Shown: one piece after another, positions 28,401-38,207 of the stretch | Position numbering within the stretch: position 1 is the first letter of the stretch | Layout of the letters: each line of letters opens with the position of its first letter | Origin: Flavobacterium sp. SCGC AAA160-P02 | Lineage (GTDB): Bacteria; Bacteroidota; Bacteroidia; Flavobacteriales; Flavobacteriaceae | Direction: 5' to 3' | Length of the DNA stretch: 42,356 bases | Assembly: GCA_949541125.1 (NCBI GenBank) | Contig: CATISV010000050.1 | Coordinates: forward strand, 1 to 42,356 | Program-made: the position numbers and the translations under genes | The notes under the pieces: model-generated | Seen by the model: the letters and a program-made list of their open reading frames with translations, nothing else | Database searches by the model: none | Told to the model about the DNA's origin: nothing

Positions 28401-29872
28401 AAGATGATGTTCTAATAGGCTTAAGTGGTCAATCTTTTGAATTCAATACAATAAACTTGGTAGATTCTAAATATTTTACTAGAGGTCTTTTACAGGGAAG
28501 TATCACCCATCAAAATTTTGACCAATGGGCTTTGAATATTGATATAAGTAGTCCTAATTTGTTGATTTTAGATACAAATAATTCTGACGAAGCATTGTAT
28601 TTTGGAACAGGATTTATAGAAGGAAATGCAAGTATTACAGGTTTGACTAATAATATTACGATTAATGTTAATGCTAAAACAATGCCCAATACTAACTTTG
28701 TAATTCCATTGAAAGACATAGCCTCAGTAGATAATTACAGATTAATTCATTTTAAATCTGAAAAGACACAAGAAGAATTACAGGAAAAAATAGCAATTGA
28801 AGCAATAGAAGGAGTTTCTTTAAATCTAGAATTAGAGGTTACTAAAGATGCCAAAGCTCAAGTCGTAATTGATGAAGTAAACGGGAGTGAACTTAGCGGT
28901 CGAGGAACAGGAGACTTACAAATAGAAATAAATACGAATGGTAAATTTGCCATGTTTGGGGATTATACTATTGATAAGGGAGTCTATAACTTTAAATATG
29001 GAGGCATTATTAACAAACCTTTTAACATCTTAAAAGGAGGAACTATTTCTTGGAGCGGTAATCCATTTGAAGCAAATTTAAATGTTACTGCTGTATATAC
29101 TACCAATGCAAATCCAGCAGTATTATTAGAAAATTTTAATACCAATAGAAAAATACCTGTAGATTTAATTACCAATATTTCTGGAAGCTTATTTAATTCA
29201 AAACAAGAATTTGATATTGAAATTCAAAACTCGAATTCCACGATTGCTTCTGAGTTAGATTTTGTTTTAAATGATAATGATGTGAACTCAAAAATGCGTC
29301 AGTTTTTAACATTGCTAGCTGCAGGAACTTTCGCAAATCCAAATGGTGGAAATATCGATGGAGGAGAATTATTAACAGGAACAACCTCTAACGCTATTGG
29401 TTCAATTCTTTCAGATATCATAAGTAGCAATACAGTAAGGTTAGATGTTGGATACACTACCGGAGGAGTTCAAAACCCCCAAGAAAATCTAACCATAGAT
29501 GATCAAGTAGATGTTTCATTAACTACACAGATTAGTAAAAATATTATTGTTAATGGTAAAGTTGGTGTACCTGTGGGTGCTCAAACTCAATCAAGTGTTG
29601 TAGGTGAGGTAAAAGTAGAGGTATTATTAAATGAGGCAGGAAATTTCAGAGGAGTCATTTTTAATAGACAAAATGAAATTCAATATTCTGCTCAAGAAGA
29701 AGGATACACACAAGGAATAGGACTATCTTATCAAGTTAACTTCAATTCTCTTTCTGATTTATTGAAAAAGATTGGATTAAAGAAAAAGAAAAAAAATAAA
29801 AAAGGAATTCGTAAAGAAGATTCTTCAACTTCTAATCATAAAGGACTTCTAAACTTCAGAAAAAACAATTGA
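25460..29872 (+). CDS. tamB: Translocation/assembly module TamB (AsmA-like) family protein
   Basis: 1470 aa; N-terminal TM segment, repetitive beta-helical body, C-terminal DUF490/TamB domain (GRGTGDLQIEINTNGKFAMFGDYTIDKGVYNFKYGGIINKPFNILKGGTISWSGNPFEANLNVTAVYTT; MRQFLTLLAAGTFANPNGG). TTG start; divergent from tsaD. Confidence 0.9.
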   Translation: MKYIVLLLLFLVIIFSIPAVQTKLAKILTDDINEDFGTNLLIKKVDLSLLGSVSLKGIEIRDHHQDTLIFVDRIRTSLLDVNRILDNNVELSSTSLKGVYLYLKNYKDEPTDNLSIFIDKFEDDNPRDSTSNPFTLKTSNIYLEDLNYKQINENSSIPLDFAAYHGGGSLQDFSIEGPNVTSKIRGLYFTDNRGIKITNLTTNFKYTKTQMQFYNTTVQTKTSSIKAEIEFNYDRKNLSNFNELVSIDATFRKSYLSTKDLKKLYDEISEDDVLRFETTLQGTLNNFSLKKFQLNSDRGIIIIGDLNFINAVKQEEFYLTADLKDLSADYYKIKNTLPDLLGKTFPSELKKIGPFSLSGFAKVTPNSIETTLDITSKLGEITTDLELTDFASIDDATYTGDVVLNNFSLGKFLNDPLFGKISFKGEVDGKGFRIENISTKLSGEVSQIKFNNYKYQNITVNGLYENNLFNGKLESKDLNLDGTFEGLADLSEEIHKFDFKASINYANLKALQLYSRDSISELKGLIDLDLKGNKLDNIVGIANFKNIIYTNRKDSYSFKQFLAFSTLKDNIRQVRIDSEDIIKGELIGDFKFNELMSLARNALGSIYSNYTPFKVTPKQFLKFDFVIYNQVVDVFFPEISVAPNTSIKGNIKADNNQFKLRVFSPKITAYGNSIDSLSLDTDNKRRLYDTSLSAKSINTPHYKLSKLLLFNKTINDTLFFKSIFKGGNIEQEKFNLDFYYTINKDKKSVLGLEKSSFNYKGNIWDLNPTNNTENKLVFDLNNDEYVFSPLKLKSKEQEINFKGVIRDTSYKDLTIDFSRVNLKSFLPEIDSLKLRGKLDGIINISQNEGIYSPKGNLSVENFHINNFKQGDLSLSVEGESSYEKYDVNLSLNREMVKNISATGFLDFSNQRPKIELSVLLEEFQLNAFSPLGEDVLSKIRGTASGDFTLKGFLRNPDMEGSLTLKNSGLQFPYLNVDYDFEDDVLIGLSGQSFEFNTINLVDSKYFTRGLLQGSITHQNFDQWALNIDISSPNLLILDTNNSDEALYFGTGFIEGNASITGLTNNITINVNAKTMPNTNFVIPLKDIASVDNYRLIHFKSEKTQEELQEKIAIEAIEGVSLNLELEVTKDAKAQVVIDEVNGSELSGRGTGDLQIEINTNGKFAMFGDYTIDKGVYNFKYGGIINKPFNILKGGTISWSGNPFEANLNVTAVYTTNANPAVLLENFNTNRKIPVDLITNISGSLFNSKQEFDIEIQNSNSTIASELDFVLNDNDVNSKMRQFLTLLAAGTFANPNGGNIDGGELLTGTTSNAIGSILSDIISSNTVRLDVGYTTGGVQNPQENLTIDDQVDVSLTTQISKNIIVNGKVGVPVGAQTQSSVVGEVKVEVLLNEAGNFRGVIFNRQNEIQYSAQEEGYTQGIGLSYQVNFNSLSDLLKKIGLKKKKKNKKGIRKEDSSTSNHKGLLNFRKNN

Positions 29873-30009
29873 TTCTTTTTCTTTATGTTATAGATTGTAA
29901 AATTTAATAACCTAATGAATTGTATTTAATAATTTCATTGATTTTATTTGATTAATACATAAATTTTGAATTTTAAATAATGAGTTGTTTTTTTTAGTAG
30001 AAAACTGAC

Positions 30010-30023
30010 CGAAATCGATTTCG
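30010..30023. promoter_or_regulatory. Perfect 14-bp palindrome CGAAATCGATTTCG, candidate LacI-family operator
   Basis: Sequence equals its own reverse complement; core GAAATCGATTTC fits the GAAANCGNTTTC LacI-type operator form; 51 bp upstream of the pfkA start. Confidence 0.6.
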
Positions 30024-30061
30024 TTTATTTTTTATTTAAAGTAAGTTTTAATAAGTATTTT

Positions 30062-30069
30062 TACATTTG
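30062..30069 (+). promoter_or_regulatory. TACATTTG -7-type promoter element abutting the pfkA start
   Basis: Exact TAnnTTTG ending 4 nt before the ATG at 30074. Confidence 0.5.
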
Positions 30070-30073
30070 TCTT

Positions 30074-31057
30074 ATGAGAAAAATTAATAAAATAGCAGTC
30101 ATGACCTCTGGTGGAGATTCTCCGGGTATGAATGCAGCAATTCGATCGGTTGTTAGAACATGTTCTTATTACAACAAGATATGTATTGGGATTTACAGAG
30201 GCTACCAAGGAATGATTGAGGGTGATTTTGTGACTCTAAATGCTCGAAATGTAAATAATATCATTAATAAGGGAGGAACCATATTAAAATCAGCCAGATC
30301 TGTTGAGTTTAGAACTCCTGAAGGAAGAAAAAAAGCCTATGAACAACTCATCGAGCAAAATATTGATGGGCTAGTTGTTATTGGAGGAGATGGAACTTTT
30401 ACTGGTGCGGTAATTTTTAATAAAGAATATAGTCTTCCTATCATTGGAATTCCAGGAACTATAGACAACGATATTAATGGGACATCTCGTACTTTGGGAT
30501 ATGATACTGCCCTTAATACAGCTGTAGAAGCCATTGATAAAATTAGAGATACCGCCTCTTCTCATAATAGGTTATTTTTTGTAGAGGTTATGGGGAGAGA
30601 TGCAGGTTTTATAGCATTAAATGCAGGAGTTGGTGCTGGAGCAGAAGAAATTTTAATACCAGAAGAAAACCTAGGATTAGATAGACTTTTAGAATCACTA
30701 AAGAAAAGTAGAAGTTCTGGAAAATCGTCTAGTATCGTTGTTGTAGCTGAAGGAGATAAATCTGGTAAAAACGTATTTGAACTTGCAAAGTATGTAGAAG
30801 AAAATATGCCTGAATATGATGTAAGAGTTTCTGTTTTAGGCCATATGCAAAGAGGAGGTTCTCCTTCGTGTTTTGATAGAGTTTTAGCTAGTAGACTAGG
30901 TGTAAAGGCAGTAGAAATTTTATTAGATAACAAAACCAATCTAATGGTTGGTCTTAAAAATAATGTTGTAATAACAACAGATTTAGAAGAAGCAATTAAA
31001 GGAGGACATGAAATTAATAAAGAACTTTTAAGAGTGTCTGATATTATGTCAACATGA
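30074..31057 (+). CDS. pfkA: ATP-dependent 6-phosphofructokinase
   Basis: 327 aa; MTSGGDSPGMNAAIRSVVR, VIGGDGTFTGA, GIPGTIDNDI, EVMGRDAGFIAL, VLGHMQRGGSPSCFDR. Confidence 0.97.
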   Translation: MRKINKIAVMTSGGDSPGMNAAIRSVVRTCSYYNKICIGIYRGYQGMIEGDFVTLNARNVNNIINKGGTILKSARSVEFRTPEGRKKAYEQLIEQNIDGLVVIGGDGTFTGAVIFNKEYSLPIIGIPGTIDNDINGTSRTLGYDTALNTAVEAIDKIRDTASSHNRLFFVEVMGRDAGFIALNAGVGAGAEEILIPEENLGLDRLLESLKKSRSSGKSSSIVVVAEGDKSGKNVFELAKYVEENMPEYDVRVSVLGHMQRGGSPSCFDRVLASRLGVKAVEILLDNKTNLMVGLKNNVVITTDLEEAIKGGHEINKELLRVSDIMST

Positions 31058-31068
31058 TATATAAATAA

Positions 31069-32079
<1,011 letters not shown>

Positions 32080-32098
32080 TTTAATTAAAAACACGCAT

Positions 32099-32129
32099 AA
32101 AAGCCATAAGAAATTGATGGCTTTTTTTT
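32099..32129 (+). terminator. Intrinsic terminator downstream of gap
   Basis: AAAAGCCAT (32099-32107) / ATGGCTTTT (32117-32125) stem with following T-tract. Confidence 0.8.
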
Positions 32130-32174
32130 GTAAATTTCATTATATTTAATCACTCTTTTAAAGCCATTTGAAAA

Positions 32175-32627
32175 ATGAAGAATTCAATAAGTATCTTAAG
32201 TTGTATTGTTCATTTATTTTTTTTGAATAATTTGTTTGCCCAAGATTTGATTACAGAAAAAAATACAATTTCCGGGAGTATCTTGGGTACGAGTTCTTAT
32301 GCTGGAGTTACTTATGAAAGAATGATAACTGATGAATTTGTTGGGGAGATAGGAATAGGATTATTAAGTGTAGGGCTTGGAGTAACATATTATCCATGGA
32401 AAATCAAAGAAAATCACATTAATTTTTATACAGGATTAAAATATGGTTCTAGAAACGTCATTACTAAACTTTTATTGATTAATGATAAAAAAGATCCAGT
32501 TTTTTATCTCCCATTTGGTCTTAACTATTCTGCTAATGAAGGAATGAATTTGGCATTAGATTTTGGCCCTTCATTATATGGCTCTAGGAGTATATTTGGA
32601 AATATTCGTGTGGGTTTTCGCTTCTAA
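32175..32627 (+). CDS. Small outer-membrane-like secreted protein, function unknown
   Basis: 150 aa; signal peptide-like MKNSISILSCIVHLFFLNNLFAQ, alternating beta-strand pattern, ends GNIRVGFRF (C-terminal Phe typical of OMPs). Confidence 0.6.
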   Translation: MKNSISILSCIVHLFFLNNLFAQDLITEKNTISGSILGTSSYAGVTYERMITDEFVGEIGIGLLSVGLGVTYYPWKIKENHINFYTGLKYGSRNVITKLLLINDKKDPVFYLPFGLNYSANEGMNLALDFGPSLYGSRSIFGNIRVGFRF

Positions 32628-32628
32628 A

Positions 32629-33009
32629 TTATTTTATGGCAATCATGCTAATTTCAACATTTACAAATTTAGGTAAATTGGCTACTTCTACTGTTTCTCT
32701 GGCTGGAGCACTTGCCTCATTGAAATATCTCCCATAGACAGAATTAATATCTGAAAAGTTTTTCATATCAGAGATAAAAATTGAGGTTTTCACGACATTT
32801 TCAAAAGTCATTTCAGCAGCTTCTAAAACCGCTTTCAGATTTTCCATTACTAAGATTGTTTCTTCTTCAATAGACCTCAATTCTAATTTTCCAGTTAACG
32901 GGTGCATAGCAATTTGGCCAGAAGTATACAATGTGTTTCCTGATAACACCGCTTGATTATAAGGACCAATTGGAGCAGGAGCATTTGAAGTTTGGATTAT
33001 TTTTTTCAT
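32629..33009 (-). CDS. ridA: RidA family reactive enamine/imine deaminase
   Basis: 126 aa; APAPIGPYNQAV, LYTSGQIA, NLKAVLEAAEMTFENVVKTSIFISDM, APARETVEVANLPK. Confidence 0.93.
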   Translation of the reverse strand: MKKIIQTSNAPAPIGPYNQAVLSGNTLYTSGQIAMHPLTGKLELRSIEEETILVMENLKAVLEAAEMTFENVVKTSIFISDMKNFSDINSVYGRYFNEASAPARETVEVANLPKFVNVEISMIAIK

Positions 33010-33023
33010 AAGTAAAAATTATT

Positions 33024-35747
33024 TTAAAATAAGACTCTATTAGGGGGTCTATTTTGTTCGTATTTCAAATCTTGTAATATTGATGATTTTACCCCTATGA
33101 AGAATACATAAGATTGATTATTCCCAAAAGGAACCCAGTTAAAATTTATTCTCCAACTATCTAAGTCTCTAGAAAAATTCATTCTTGTAAATGTAAAACC
33201 ACCATTTTCAATGTCATATCCTGAAGAAAAACCAATCTTCCATTTTGGACTTAACTCGAAATCTCCACCGAACATGACAGAATGAGATTGTATTCCAATA
33301 TTACTAATCCCATTATTAGCATAAGAAGCTGAGTAGGCTAAATTTAATCTCCATGGTATTTTAGCTCTATATAATTCGGTTATTTCTTCCTCAGACTCAT
33401 TACTGTTCAAGGAATTATCAGAATTGGAGGCAAATCTATTGGTTGGATTGATATTATTTCCAAGAACATCAGGTGTATTTTGATTTCCATTCCCAGAGTT
33501 TCTATCTGAGGATTCATTATCATTCTCTCCATTTAAATCCCTACTTGAGATAGAATAATTAGCCGTTAAATTAGCTCTTGTTAAGCGAAATAAGCCTTTG
33601 ACAAATTTATTGATCCTTTGTCCTGAATCATTTATTTGATAGGGATCCAATGTAGCATTTAAATTAATTGCAAGTTTGTCTTTGAAAATTCGAGTACCCA
33701 TTGTGGTATTTACAGGAGACCACCTTAGACTGTCTGCAGCGATATTGTAGGAAGAACTAAAATTTAAGTTATTTAATATAGTAATTTTTTCATCCTCTTC
33801 ATCACTATCGGGATCTTTTGGAGCTAATTTACCTTCAACAACATTATTTATAGAAATCCCAATAGAATTACTTAAGCCAGCTCCGGGCATTCCGTAAAGA
33901 CTTATGCCATTACTAAATGGAGAGTAGGTTTCAAATTCTGTACCATCTAAATTATTTTCTATAGTTTTATTGTACCTGTCGGCAAAATCTGGTCTGTAAG
34001 AAAAGGAAACAGATGGTCTGATGGTATGTCTTATGGCTTTTAATCTCCCTTTTTTAAAATTAAATGTTCCGTAAATATTTGTTGATAAACTTAAACTAGA
34101 ACCATATTCTCTAAAATTACTAAACTTGCTTATGGTGTCGGTTACGACTGCTCCAAAAGTCCCATCCGCATTTTGAATACTAGGGTCATATTCCTTTTCA
34201 ATATTTTTAAAACTCCAAACCTCTTTATAGTTAACACTAGGTGACAATGTTAAATAATTTAATAAGGTAATATTGGTGCTAATATCTGCCCTATGTTGAA
34301 CTCCGGCTTTGGCAGTTTCAAACATTTTAGAAGTAAAAAATTCATCCTCAGTCGTGTCTATTCTATACTCTCCCTGCATATTATAGGTCAATCCCATTTT
34401 TTGAATGGGGTTTTTTTTCACACCTCCCTTACCTGCAAAAGGATAAATTCTATTCATAGACAATTGAAGAGAAGGTAGAGCCATAGTTACTGATCCCGTA
34501 TTTGTGTTTTGAGAATGTGTGGCATTCATATTTAAGTTAAACGGAGTACCAGTAAAGGTTTTTTGATAAGAAATAGATGAACTAAATGTGTTCGTTAAAA
34601 AATTAGAGTTGTTAAACTCATTTAAAGATTGTCTAAAATACTGACTACTTCCCAAATTTACTGAGGCTCCAAAATTAGAATTTGGATTTGATTTAGGATC
34701 TTGTCTATGACTCCATCTCAAATTAAAATTTGTTGCTTCAGAAAAATCATCAAAACCTCTAGTACTTTGAATTATTTTTTCAAAACTTAAATTAAAATTC
34801 CCAGAGAATTTATAACGAACATAGTATTGAGATCTCGACCTAAAACCCCAGCTACCATTAGAATAAATATCCGCTAATAATTCTAAATCAACATAATCAT
34901 TAACTGCAAAATAATATCCTCCGTTTTGAAATCCAATTCCTCTATTAGAGGTGCTAGTTTGTAAAGCCGGAAATATAAATCCAGAGGACCTGTTTTTACC
35001 TAAAGGAAAATATGCAAATGGTAAAAAAACAGGAGTTGGAACATCAGCAATAACAAGATTGCTCAATCCAGCTACAATTTTTTTATTAGGAACTACTTTT
35101 GCTTTCTTGACTCCAATATAATAATCTGGGTTTTCTTTGTCTGAGGTAGTAAATCTAATTTTACGCATATAAATTGTTGAATCATTAACACGTTTAGCCC
35201 TATTTCCCAAAACAAATATTCCTGGTTCTTGTTTCGTTTTTATGCCATAAATAATTGCTTTCTTTGTTTTAAAGTTATACAACATAGAATCTTGCTCTGA
35301 TTCTTGTGATCCTTGTTTAAATATTGGTTTTTGGTGGTACCCTGTACTATCCTTTATCCCTTTTGCAAATAGCGTATTTTTAAGGTAGTCAACGATAATA
35401 ATTCCAGCTTTCAGGTCAATGTCTGTATACGTAACATGAGCTTCATTGTAAAGAGTTACTGTTTTGTCTTTTGCATTTTGAGTTGTATAATCTTTGCCGA
35501 AGTGAGTAATTACATCCGTAATTGCTTCTTTTGACTTTATACTATCTTTTTGAATGCTGTCTTGTTGTTTTAGTGGTAGACTATCATTTTTAATTCTTTT
35601 TTTTGAATCTAAATTAAATTTTGGGATGGTATCTTTAGTGATTCTGGGAATTGATTTTCCCTTCGGCTTTATATCCTGGCTCTTTACATTTATTTGAAAA
35701 AATAATAAAAGTAATAGTAAAAGTATGTAGGACAGATTTGATTGCAA
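33024..35747 (-). CDS. lptD: Putative LPS-assembly outer membrane protein LptD
   Basis: 907 aa; OstA-like N-terminal region (VTLYNEAHVTYTDIDLKAGIIIVDYLKNTLFAKG), LptD barrel segment (PTPVFLPFAYFPLGKNRSSGFIFPALQTSTSNRGIGFQNGGYYFAVNDYVDLELLADIYSNGSWGFRSRSQYYVRYKFSGNFNLSF). TTG start. Confidence 0.88.
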   Translation of the reverse strand: MQSNLSYILLLLLLLFFQINVKSQDIKPKGKSIPRITKDTIPKFNLDSKKRIKNDSLPLKQQDSIQKDSIKSKEAITDVITHFGKDYTTQNAKDKTVTLYNEAHVTYTDIDLKAGIIIVDYLKNTLFAKGIKDSTGYHQKPIFKQGSQESEQDSMLYNFKTKKAIIYGIKTKQEPGIFVLGNRAKRVNDSTIYMRKIRFTTSDKENPDYYIGVKKAKVVPNKKIVAGLSNLVIADVPTPVFLPFAYFPLGKNRSSGFIFPALQTSTSNRGIGFQNGGYYFAVNDYVDLELLADIYSNGSWGFRSRSQYYVRYKFSGNFNLSFEKIIQSTRGFDDFSEATNFNLRWSHRQDPKSNPNSNFGASVNLGSSQYFRQSLNEFNNSNFLTNTFSSSISYQKTFTGTPFNLNMNATHSQNTNTGSVTMALPSLQLSMNRIYPFAGKGGVKKNPIQKMGLTYNMQGEYRIDTTEDEFFTSKMFETAKAGVQHRADISTNITLLNYLTLSPSVNYKEVWSFKNIEKEYDPSIQNADGTFGAVVTDTISKFSNFREYGSSLSLSTNIYGTFNFKKGRLKAIRHTIRPSVSFSYRPDFADRYNKTIENNLDGTEFETYSPFSNGISLYGMPGAGLSNSIGISINNVVEGKLAPKDPDSDEEDEKITILNNLNFSSSYNIAADSLRWSPVNTTMGTRIFKDKLAINLNATLDPYQINDSGQRINKFVKGLFRLTRANLTANYSISSRDLNGENDNESSDRNSGNGNQNTPDVLGNNINPTNRFASNSDNSLNSNESEEEITELYRAKIPWRLNLAYSASYANNGISNIGIQSHSVMFGGDFELSPKWKIGFSSGYDIENGGFTFTRMNFSRDLDSWRINFNWVPFGNNQSYVFFIGVKSSILQDLKYEQNRPPNRVLF

Positions 35748-35833
35748 TATTTAATATGCTATTTTTGTATATGAGTAAAAATATGCCTCAATATTTGAAG
35801 CACCAAATTTGAAAAGCCAAAATTAGTTAAATT

Positions 35834-36970
35834 TTGTCGATACAACCTATATACAAGAACAAATTTAATACCAAAATAAAGCTGGTATTCTTTTTTATTT
35901 TGCCTCTTATTTTTTTAAAATCATCAATTTTAATTTCACAAAATCAACCCTTTACAGTAGTTTTAGATGCTGGCCATGGAGGTAAAGATCCTGGTGGAAT
36001 TGCAAATGGATATAGAGAAAAAGATGTTGCATTAAATGTTTCTCTGTTGTTGGGTAAGCAGTTATCAAAAAATAGTGAAATTAAAGTAGTCTATACGAGA
36101 AAAAAGGATGTATTCATTGGTCTGTGGAAAAGAGGGAAGATAGCTAACAATGCTAAAGCAGATTTATTTGTGTCTATTCATTGTAATACTGTAATCAGTT
36201 CAAAACCATACGGTACAGAAACTTTTGTTTTAGGCTTACATGCTAATAAACAAAATTTAGAAATAGCTAAAAAAGAGAATGCTGTAATTCTCCTGGAAGA
36301 TGATTACAAAGAACGATACGAAGGATTTGATCCTAATTCTGAGGAATCTGTTTTAGGACTTACTCTTTTACAAGAAGAAAATCTTGATAAAAGTTTTTCT
36401 TTGGCGGCAGAGATTCAACAAAATTTTTCACAGAATTTAAAAAGAAAAAATAGAGGTGTAAAACAAGCAGGATTTGTCGTTTTGCATCAAACATACATGC
36501 CAAGTGTTTTAATTGAGTTAGGTTTTCTATCTAATAAAAATGAGGGGAAATTTTTAAATTCTAAAATTGGTCAACAGAAAATGGCTAAAGAAATAGCAAA
36601 GTCAATTACAAAATATTACCAACAATTAAAGGCTAATACAGTTGTTATTGATCAGGAGGAAAATAGTAATGAATCAATAACAAATATTGCATTTTCTAAT
36701 GAAAATAAAATAAAAGATGAAATAATTTTTAAAATTCAAATTGCTTCTAGCAAAAATAAAATAAAAGCTAAATCATATAATTTTAAAGGATTAAAAAATA
36801 TCGAGAGAGTAAAGGTCGGCTCTTATTATAAATATTATTATGGAGTTACTTCTAGTTACAAAGAAGTAAAAAATGCGTTATTAAAAGCAAAGAAGAAAGG
36901 GTATTCAGATGCCTATATTGCTGCCTTTAGGAATGGTGAAAAAACATCACTTTCAAAGGTTTTGAAATAG
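35834..36970 (+). CDS. N-acetylmuramoyl-L-alanine amidase with C-terminal SPOR-like region
   Basis: VVLDAGHGGKDPGGIANGYREKDVALNVSLLLG, ADLFVSIHCNT, VLIELGFLSNKNEGKFL; C-terminal FKIQIASSKNKI...VKVGSYYKYYYG. TTG start. Confidence 0.93.
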   Translation: MSIQPIYKNKFNTKIKLVFFFILPLIFLKSSILISQNQPFTVVLDAGHGGKDPGGIANGYREKDVALNVSLLLGKQLSKNSEIKVVYTRKKDVFIGLWKRGKIANNAKADLFVSIHCNTVISSKPYGTETFVLGLHANKQNLEIAKKENAVILLEDDYKERYEGFDPNSEESVLGLTLLQEENLDKSFSLAAEIQQNFSQNLKRKNRGVKQAGFVVLHQTYMPSVLIELGFLSNKNEGKFLNSKIGQQKMAKEIAKSITKYYQQLKANTVVIDQEENSNESITNIAFSNENKIKDEIIFKIQIASSKNKIKAKSYNFKGLKNIERVKVGSYYKYYYGVTSSYKEVKNALLKAKKKGYSDAYIAAFRNGEKTSLSKVLK

Positions 36971-36987
36971 AACTTTTCATTCTATTT
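36965..36987 (+). terminator. Possible weak terminator hairpin overlapping the amidase stop codon
   Basis: AAATAGAA (36965-36972) / TTCTATTT (36980-36987) with T-tract; stem contains the TAG stop. AT-rich, so weak. Confidence 0.4.
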
Positions 36988-37031
36988 TTTAAAAAAAATA
37001 GTGGTAATATTGTAGTATAAATAATTAATCT

Positions 37032-38006
37032 ATGTCTAAAGAATTAAAAACAGGTATAGTCGTTGTCATAATTTTATGTTTAGGCTATTGGGGATTTAAT
37101 TTTCTTAAAGGTCAAAACTTGCTAGAAACAACCTCGAGAGTTTTTTATGTAGAATATGATAACATTCAAGGGCTTAACAAAGCTAGTATAGTAACTATTA
37201 ATGGATTACAGGTAGGTAGAGTGTCTGAGATCACTTTTAACACAGACCCTGCAAAAAGAGGGAAATTAGTTGTCAAAATATCTCTTGATAACGATTTTGA
37301 ATTTTCAAAAAACAGTATTGCTAAAATTTATTCAACGAGTATTATCGGTGGAGAATCATTAGCTATTATTCCAAGTTATGATGATGGAGAGATAGCTGTT
37401 TCAGGAGATTTCCTAGTTGGAAAAGTAGAATCAGATATCTTCACTTCAGTAGGGGAGACATTAAATCCGTTAAAAACGAAAGTAGAAAGAGCGATCATTG
37501 GAGCAGATTCATTACTGATTGCACTTAATGATATTCTTGATTTAAAATCTAGAGCTAGTTTTAAAAGAACGATTTTAAATTTGGAAACTACTGTCCACAC
37601 AATTAATAGCAGTTTAAGTTCTTTTAATACATTAATAGATTCAAGTAAAGTAGATATTGATGTTACCCTTCAGAATACTAAAAAAATCACAGCAAATTTC
37701 GCAAAGGTTTCAGATACATTGGTAAATTCTAATTTTGGAGAAATGATAAAAACTTTTCAAACAACTTTAGATAATGTAAATGTTCTGCTTTCAACCCTAG
37801 AAAATGGGGAAGGAACAGTTGGTAAGTTAATGAACGATGATACAATGTATAACAATTTAACTAATGCTTCTAAAGAGTTAGAAGAATTGTTAAGAGAGAT
37901 GAAGTTACATCCAAAAAGGTTTGTACATTTTTCATTATTTGGTAAAAAAGAAACACCATATAAAAAAGAGGATAGCAAGAATAATGTTTCCACTCGAAAG
38001 AAATAA
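37032..38006 (+). CDS. mlaD: MlaD/MCE family protein (lipid transport substrate-binding)
   Basis: N-terminal TM; VFYVEYDNIQGLNKASIVTINGLQVGRVSEITF MCE domain; GEGTVGKLMNDDTMYNNLTNASKELEELLREMKLHPKRFVHFSLFGKKE. Confidence 0.9.
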   Translation: MSKELKTGIVVVIILCLGYWGFNFLKGQNLLETTSRVFYVEYDNIQGLNKASIVTINGLQVGRVSEITFNTDPAKRGKLVVKISLDNDFEFSKNSIAKIYSTSIIGGESLAIIPSYDDGEIAVSGDFLVGKVESDIFTSVGETLNPLKTKVERAIIGADSLLIALNDILDLKSRASFKRTILNLETTVHTINSSLSSFNTLIDSSKVDIDVTLQNTKKITANFAKVSDTLVNSNFGEMIKTFQTTLDNVNVLLSTLENGEGTVGKLMNDDTMYNNLTNASKELEELLREMKLHPKRFVHFSLFGKKETPYKKEDSKNNVSTRKK

Positions 38007-38207
38007 TTTTATTACCAAATTTTTATTTTTTCAATATTGAATTTTTACAAAGTAATTATCTATAAAATTGAGTTTTTTAGGTCCTTATTTTTGAAGGTCC
38101 ATGTATATTATGATATTTTTTTTGCAACTTATAAAAAAACAAATACCAACCGTTTTTATTTTATTTTTTATTTTATCTTAGACCTATAAAAAGAAAACTT
38201 CTAAACC

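Noticed and set aside
29914-29938. Inverted repeat AATGAA-N13-TTCATT in the tamB-pfkA intergenic region
   Set aside because: Only 6-bp AT-rich arms with a long spacer; expected by chance in such sequence. The nearby 14-bp palindrome is much stronger.
30562-30939. 125-aa minus-strand ORF inside pfkA
   Set aside because: Antisense shadow of a highly conserved gene, low-complexity Ser/Pro/Thr composition, no recognizable domain.
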